From NCBI RefSeq assembly GCF_029168945.1, contig NC_083601.1:36135660-36199659 (forward strand): 64,000 nt of DNA. Reading direction: 5' to 3'. The notes under the pieces are model-generated. The model was not told where the DNA came from and searched no databases. It saw nothing but the letters and a program-made list of their open reading frames with translations. A program made the position numbers and the translations under genes. Source of the DNA: Cannabis sativa. Taxonomy: Eukaryota > Streptophyta > Magnoliopsida > Rosales > Cannabaceae. Of the stretch, positions 59,626 through 64,000 are shown piece by piece (position 1 is the first letter of the stretch; each line of letters opens with the position of its first letter).

Positions 59626-62575
59626 ATGGTGTCTCCCAATCGAAATCCAGCACAAGGGTTTAGTTACCCTCATTCATCCAATATGTATAATGACTTGCCC
59701 GGCATCAATTCGATGCAACCACCGGAAAATACCATACCATCGCCCACTGCTAATGTGAATACGACGTCGTTTGAGGTCCCTCCAACCAAGAAGATCCGAA
59801 AACCCTATACTATTACCAAGTCCAGGGAGAGTTGGTCGGAGCAGGAACATCAGAAGTTCGTTGAAGCTGTGCAGTTGTAAGTATACCTTGTCAATATTAT
59901 TTTTTGTAACTATTTGTTTCTTTATCAATGGTTGAATTGAATTATGTGCAGCCAATTCAATTGTGTGTTGGTTGATGAGAAAATTAAAGAAAAGATATCT
60001 TTTTTTCTCTTGATAGAGATAATTAGGTGTTCGTTTTGGATTTTTAGTTTATCATTAAAGAAAGTAGATGTTTTGGGTATTTTAGTTATGTTATGTTAAT
60101 CTCCTCTGAAAACGTCCAACTCCAAGTGACCAAAACAGAGGTGTGCTGAACCTTTGAAATAAGTTTCTAAAATTTGTGTACGACTTTCGTTGTGACTTTT
60201 AATGTACTCTTGAAAAAATTGGAGTGTCATAAAAAGTGTACACCGCCCATGCCCTAACAATTAATTGAACAAGCAATTTAGTACCTTTATTATTGTAATT
60301 TTGAGTTTCTTAATCACATTCAATGAAAAATAAATAAACTAGAATTGTTCTGATTGAGGCTCTTTGTATATGGTTTGAATTCAGATTTGGTCGCGACTGG
60401 AAAAAGATTGAAGCATTCGTTGGTACAAAAACTGCCGTTCAGGTATTGTTCTTACCATCTTTTGAGTTTACCTGATACAGTTTCTTTTGTTCTCAATGGT
60501 TTCACGAGAAACATTTAGAGCAAAGTTAACGTTTTTATTACATACGTGGATTTACTCTTATTTAATCCAAGGAATGGCTTTTGACAGATACGTAGCCACG
60601 CACAGAAGTACTTTGAGAAAGTTCTGAAAAGTGGGAAAAAAGAGCTTGTACCTCCCCCTAGACCAAAGAAGAAGTCTGCTCATCCATACCCACATAAATC
60701 CCCCAAAGATGGTGTGTATGTTTTACCTTTATTTTGGTTCTTTCTTCCTTTTTAATACCCTTTTGCTCATAATCTTGTCTTGCAGCTCCAAATGTTGCTC
60801 AGGTCAATGGGGCTACAAATGTTATACAGTCCACTGGGGCTTCAAATTTTACTCATGCCAATGGGTTTCCAACTGTTACTCATTTGACTGGGCCTCCAAC
60901 TGTTACTCATTTCACTAGGGCTCCAACTTTTACAAATGTCAATGGGGATCCAGCTAAGTCTCATTGTAAATGGATTCCAACTGTTACACATGTTGTTCGG
61001 TATCCTAATGTTACTCATGATACCGGTCCATTTCGTTCTTCTGCTGCTTTGTATGAACCTGCATATAGGCCACATTCATCATCAGTGGTTGTAAATCCCA
61101 TTACCGGTGCTTCATTTCCTCCTTGGAGATCAAGTTCTGCACCACCAGTCAGTTTACCACAACTGGAAACAGGTTTCAAGCACTTCTTGCTAAACTTTGG
61201 AAACTAAATTTGGCTTTTAGTCTATTTGCATTTGTTTCTTCATTTCTCTGTATAATGTTTATAACCTATTGCTTTTCAGATGTTGAGTGGTTATCTATCC
61301 CTGAACTTGAGGATAACAGATGCTATAATAGTGAAAGAAGTGAGCCTGTGTTCTACTTTCAGGCCATGAGAGGTAATTGATCTTACCAGAAAAAAAAATA
61401 TATATTTTCTTTTACTGTATGAATACATATCATACATCTTATATATGAATAACATGTATGCAGTTACTTTCAAGCTCTTCTTGCTAAACTTGGAGACTAA
61501 ACTTGTCGATTAGTGTATTTAAATTTCCTCTATTAATGTTTTTAGCTTATGTTGCTTTTCAGATGATGGGGCGGTATTTCTCCCTGCAATTGAAAATATC
61601 TGTCCCCAAAATAGTATGACTGAAAGAACTCTATGGACTGGGCCAGCTAGTGAAATAAATCACCATGAGGTCTACTTCTCACAAGGAATGAGAGGTACTG
61701 ATTCCTACCAAAAGAAAATATTTCCTTTTTGTTGCTGAAAAGTATTACATTATTTGAATAACATGTATGTAGTTATTTACTTCTTTCTATACTTCGGAAA
61801 CTAAACTTGCCTTTTGGTCCATTTAAATTTTGTTACTTAATTTCTCTATAAATTTTATTATTAACTTATTTGCTTTCAGATTATGGGCCACTTCTCCCTG
61901 AAGTTGCAAATAACACTCGTTATAATAGTAGCAATGAAAGCACTCTAATGATTCAGCCAGCTGATGAAATATCTAATATTGAGAGCTTCTTGAGCGGTAA
62001 CTGATCTCACCAAAATAAAATATTTCCTTTTACTGATGCAAAACTATATTTGGATTACATATATGTAATTATTACTACTTTCATAGTCATGAACTCATTA
62101 GCTATGATTTTATTATTTTATTTGGTGGGAGTAGCTGCCATAATTTTTATTACAGGTATTTTCATGTTTTTGTTCATTCGTTCATTTTAAGTTTCGGTAC
62201 TTGGTAACTTACTGAATCTTATAATTGCAGATGATCCAAGTTTAGCTCTACTGTATGAATTACTTGCCAATGTCTTGGAAAACCCTAATGCAGCTGGTCA
62301 CTTGCAGAGACACAGACAAATGGATCCCATAAAATTAGAATCAGTATGGCTTTTGGTTATGTTATTTCTTTTTTAATCAAAAATAGAATTTTTTAGTCTC
62401 TCTATCTGTTCCTTTGTTCTCTAATTTCTGAGGTAACTTTTGGGGTTGCTCATTACTTATGATTTAAATGCAGCATCCGATTATTTCACCCTTTAGTGCT
62501 ACTGCTAACGAGGAGAAGGTGATGCCATCTGTCTACCCAAATAATGTCCAAGGGAATGCCATTCTATCTGCTTAG
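59626..62575 (+). CDS. RVE: REVEILLE-type (LHY/CCA1-like) MYB transcription factor
   Basis: Nine exons with GT-AG borders and consistent phase: 59626-59876, 60385-60442, 60588-60711, 60786-61172, 61280-61372, 61563-61694, 61880-61996, 62231-62343, 62474-62575; 458 aa predicted. The start MVSPNRNP fits this subfamily. A single MYB repeat spans about residues 67-115 with the diagnostic SHAQKYF (106-112), followed by a basic [14 protein letters not shown] stretch. This combination marks the RVE4/6/8 branch of CCA1-like factors, which bind evening elements and tune the circadian clock in Arabidopsis. Residues about 150-215 carry degenerate PTVTH repeats. Exons 5-7 look like repeats of one another. 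A QMDPIK motif near residue 418 corresponds to the C-terminal MDPI signature of the subfamily. Two alternative C-termini are possible at the exon 8 donor. Exons 4-9 rest on splice reading and need transcript support. Confidence 0.9.
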
Positions 62576-62704
62576 ATGTGTTTGGTAACAACTGCCAAGG
62601 CACAGACACTGTATATAGTGTCCGAGTACACACATGACCATGTGAAGAATTAGTCTTAGTCTCTCTGAAGTGAAAGCTTGCCAATCAAGGTAAATATGAT
62701 ATGG

Positions 62705-62854
62705 TAGTTTTTTTTTATCATTTTTGGGAAGTAGGAATTTTAGAGGGTTAGTATTTAGACACTGGAAGTTGACTTCTAAGTAGTTTTTTCTTATCATTTT
62801 TGGGAAGTAGGAATTTTAGAGGGTTAGTATTTAGAAACTGGAAGTTAACTTCTA
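62705..62854 (+). repeat. 75-bp tandem duplication in RVE 3' flank
   Basis: Two direct copies of a 75-base unit (62705-62779 and 62780-62854) differing at a few positions, each containing TTTTTGGGAAGTAGGAATTT and GGGTTAGTATTTAGA. It lies 130 bases after the RVE stop codon, probably in the 3' UTR. Confidence 0.9.
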
Positions 62855-64000
62855 ATTTAGTTTAGTTTCAGATTCAGAGGCTATCTTGTACAGAGTTAGA
62901 GAGGTATTTAGTGTTTGGCTGTTTATATTTTGCATTAGTTTGCTTTAATGTTTTGCTACTTTCAGTGACATTAGAAAATTGATCTGTGTGAATTGCATTG
63001 AGCCAGAAAAAGGTACAAAAATAAAAACGTTATTTTTTTTTTTGGGGGGGTCTTTGATGCATTTTATTGCGGCACAATCGGTACTTTACACCAATGCAGA
63101 TTTTCTGTCATATTTCATGACAATGCACAGTAGGAAAATCAATAAAGAAATAATATGCCAAATAAAAGATAAATTACTATTTTGGCTCCCCCGTGCTTAA
63201 ATACTATTGCCTATTTATTAATTCAAAGAATGTTTTTAGATTAGTCAAAAATTTATTCTGAAATGCAAAATATTTTAAAATAAATTGATTTTACAGTTCT
63301 AAATTCAATTTATTTTTTAATTGTCATGTTTTGTTAATTAATTTATAAAAACAATTTACAAAATTTATAAACATATGCAAGATTCAAGCATAAGACTGGT
63401 TATAATTTATATAGGTTTGATTGATTTTAATTATATAAAGTAAAAATAACACAATCAACTGTCAAAGCCAAACAAAAATGCCAACAATATTCCTACATAA
63501 CAAATTAGAAAACATCAGGAGGAATGGATTAAGTGGGAGAACATAGAAAGAAAATAATTTTTATTCTTTTTATTTTTTTAGTTGTATTTTAAAGTCTAAT
63601 AGAATGATTTTTCTATTATTTTGAAAAAATGACTATTCTATTTTAAAGTAGAAGAAAAGATCATTCCAACGTAAGATTTGAAAAAATTTAATAATTTTTT
63701 TATAGATTGTAAATTTATTCTATTTTATTTTTATTCTCATTCTTATTTTTATATTTTCATTTCTCTCAACCAAACACTACCTAAGACTCTTCTCTACCAT
63801 TTGTACTATGTAATAGCTGAAGTTGTGTATGGAATATAGTATAATTGGAATTTATGTGTTTTTAAAAAATAATGTTTGGTCCCTTTGTTTTTTGGTAAAT
63901 TAAGGTAGTTAAGATGAGCATTAAGACATGTGTTAGTTTTTTTTAAGAAGAGTAATTTGTTTAAGAAAGATATAGATACAGTACTTATGAAACTTGTAAA
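62855..64000. other. RVE 3' flank and AT-rich DNA
   Basis: Probable end of the RVE 3' UTR followed by AT-rich intergenic DNA with homopolymers. No gene or transposon border recognised to the window end. Confidence 0.5.

Overview
The window is AT-rich nuclear DNA from a flowering plant, most likely a eudicot. The evidence is two intron-containing plant genes (an ANGUSTIFOLIA/CtBP-like gene and a REVEILLE/CCA1-like clock MYB gene) and plant-type LTR retrotransposons primed by initiator-Met or Asp tRNA. I cannot name the species from sequence alone.

Positions 1-22711 are a three-level nest of LTR retrotransposons, all on the minus strand. The oldest is an Athila/Tat-like Ty3 element (17782-22711) that keeps gag and protease but shows no reverse transcriptase. 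A SIRE-like Ty1/copia element (14528-17781) sits in its 3' non-coding part. That copia element is cut inside its protease active-site region by a young Tekay/Del-like chromovirus (1-14527), present as a tandem LTR-internal-LTR-internal-LTR array whose leftmost LTR runs off the window.

Positions 22712-38716 hold no recognisable intact gene. They contain a layered set of small DNA transposons (a hAT-like element with 8-bp target duplication, a GGGCC-type MITE inside a longer inverted-repeat element, a CACTA-type MITE with TAA duplication), a solo copia LTR with ATAAA duplication, a LINE RNase H remnant, LTR/primer-site scraps and simple repeats.

Positions 38814-42569 carry a complete seven-exon ANGUSTIFOLIA homologue (646 aa predicted). 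Between it and the next gene, 44404-55230 is a decayed copia pol split by a complete 7.97-kb Athila-like element (45207-53178, TSD GTTCT). That element has lost the RT, RNase H and integrase core, so protease lies next to the integrase tail.

Positions 57597-62575 contain a REVEILLE-type gene (nine exons, 458 aa predicted) and, about 2.1 kb upstream, a partial duplicate of its first exon and intron, with a Mutator-like foldback element between them. The gene has unusual internal growth: a short repeat in exon 4 and three similar phase-1 exons (5-7) with similar introns.

A cross-cutting observation is that near-identical retrotransposon copies differ in small multi-base patches centred on CTG/CAG/CCGG sites. 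This pattern fits base-calling errors at methylated CHG sites better than mutation, and it may account for several apparent frameshifts. I found no tRNA, rRNA, CRISPR or prokaryotic-type system.
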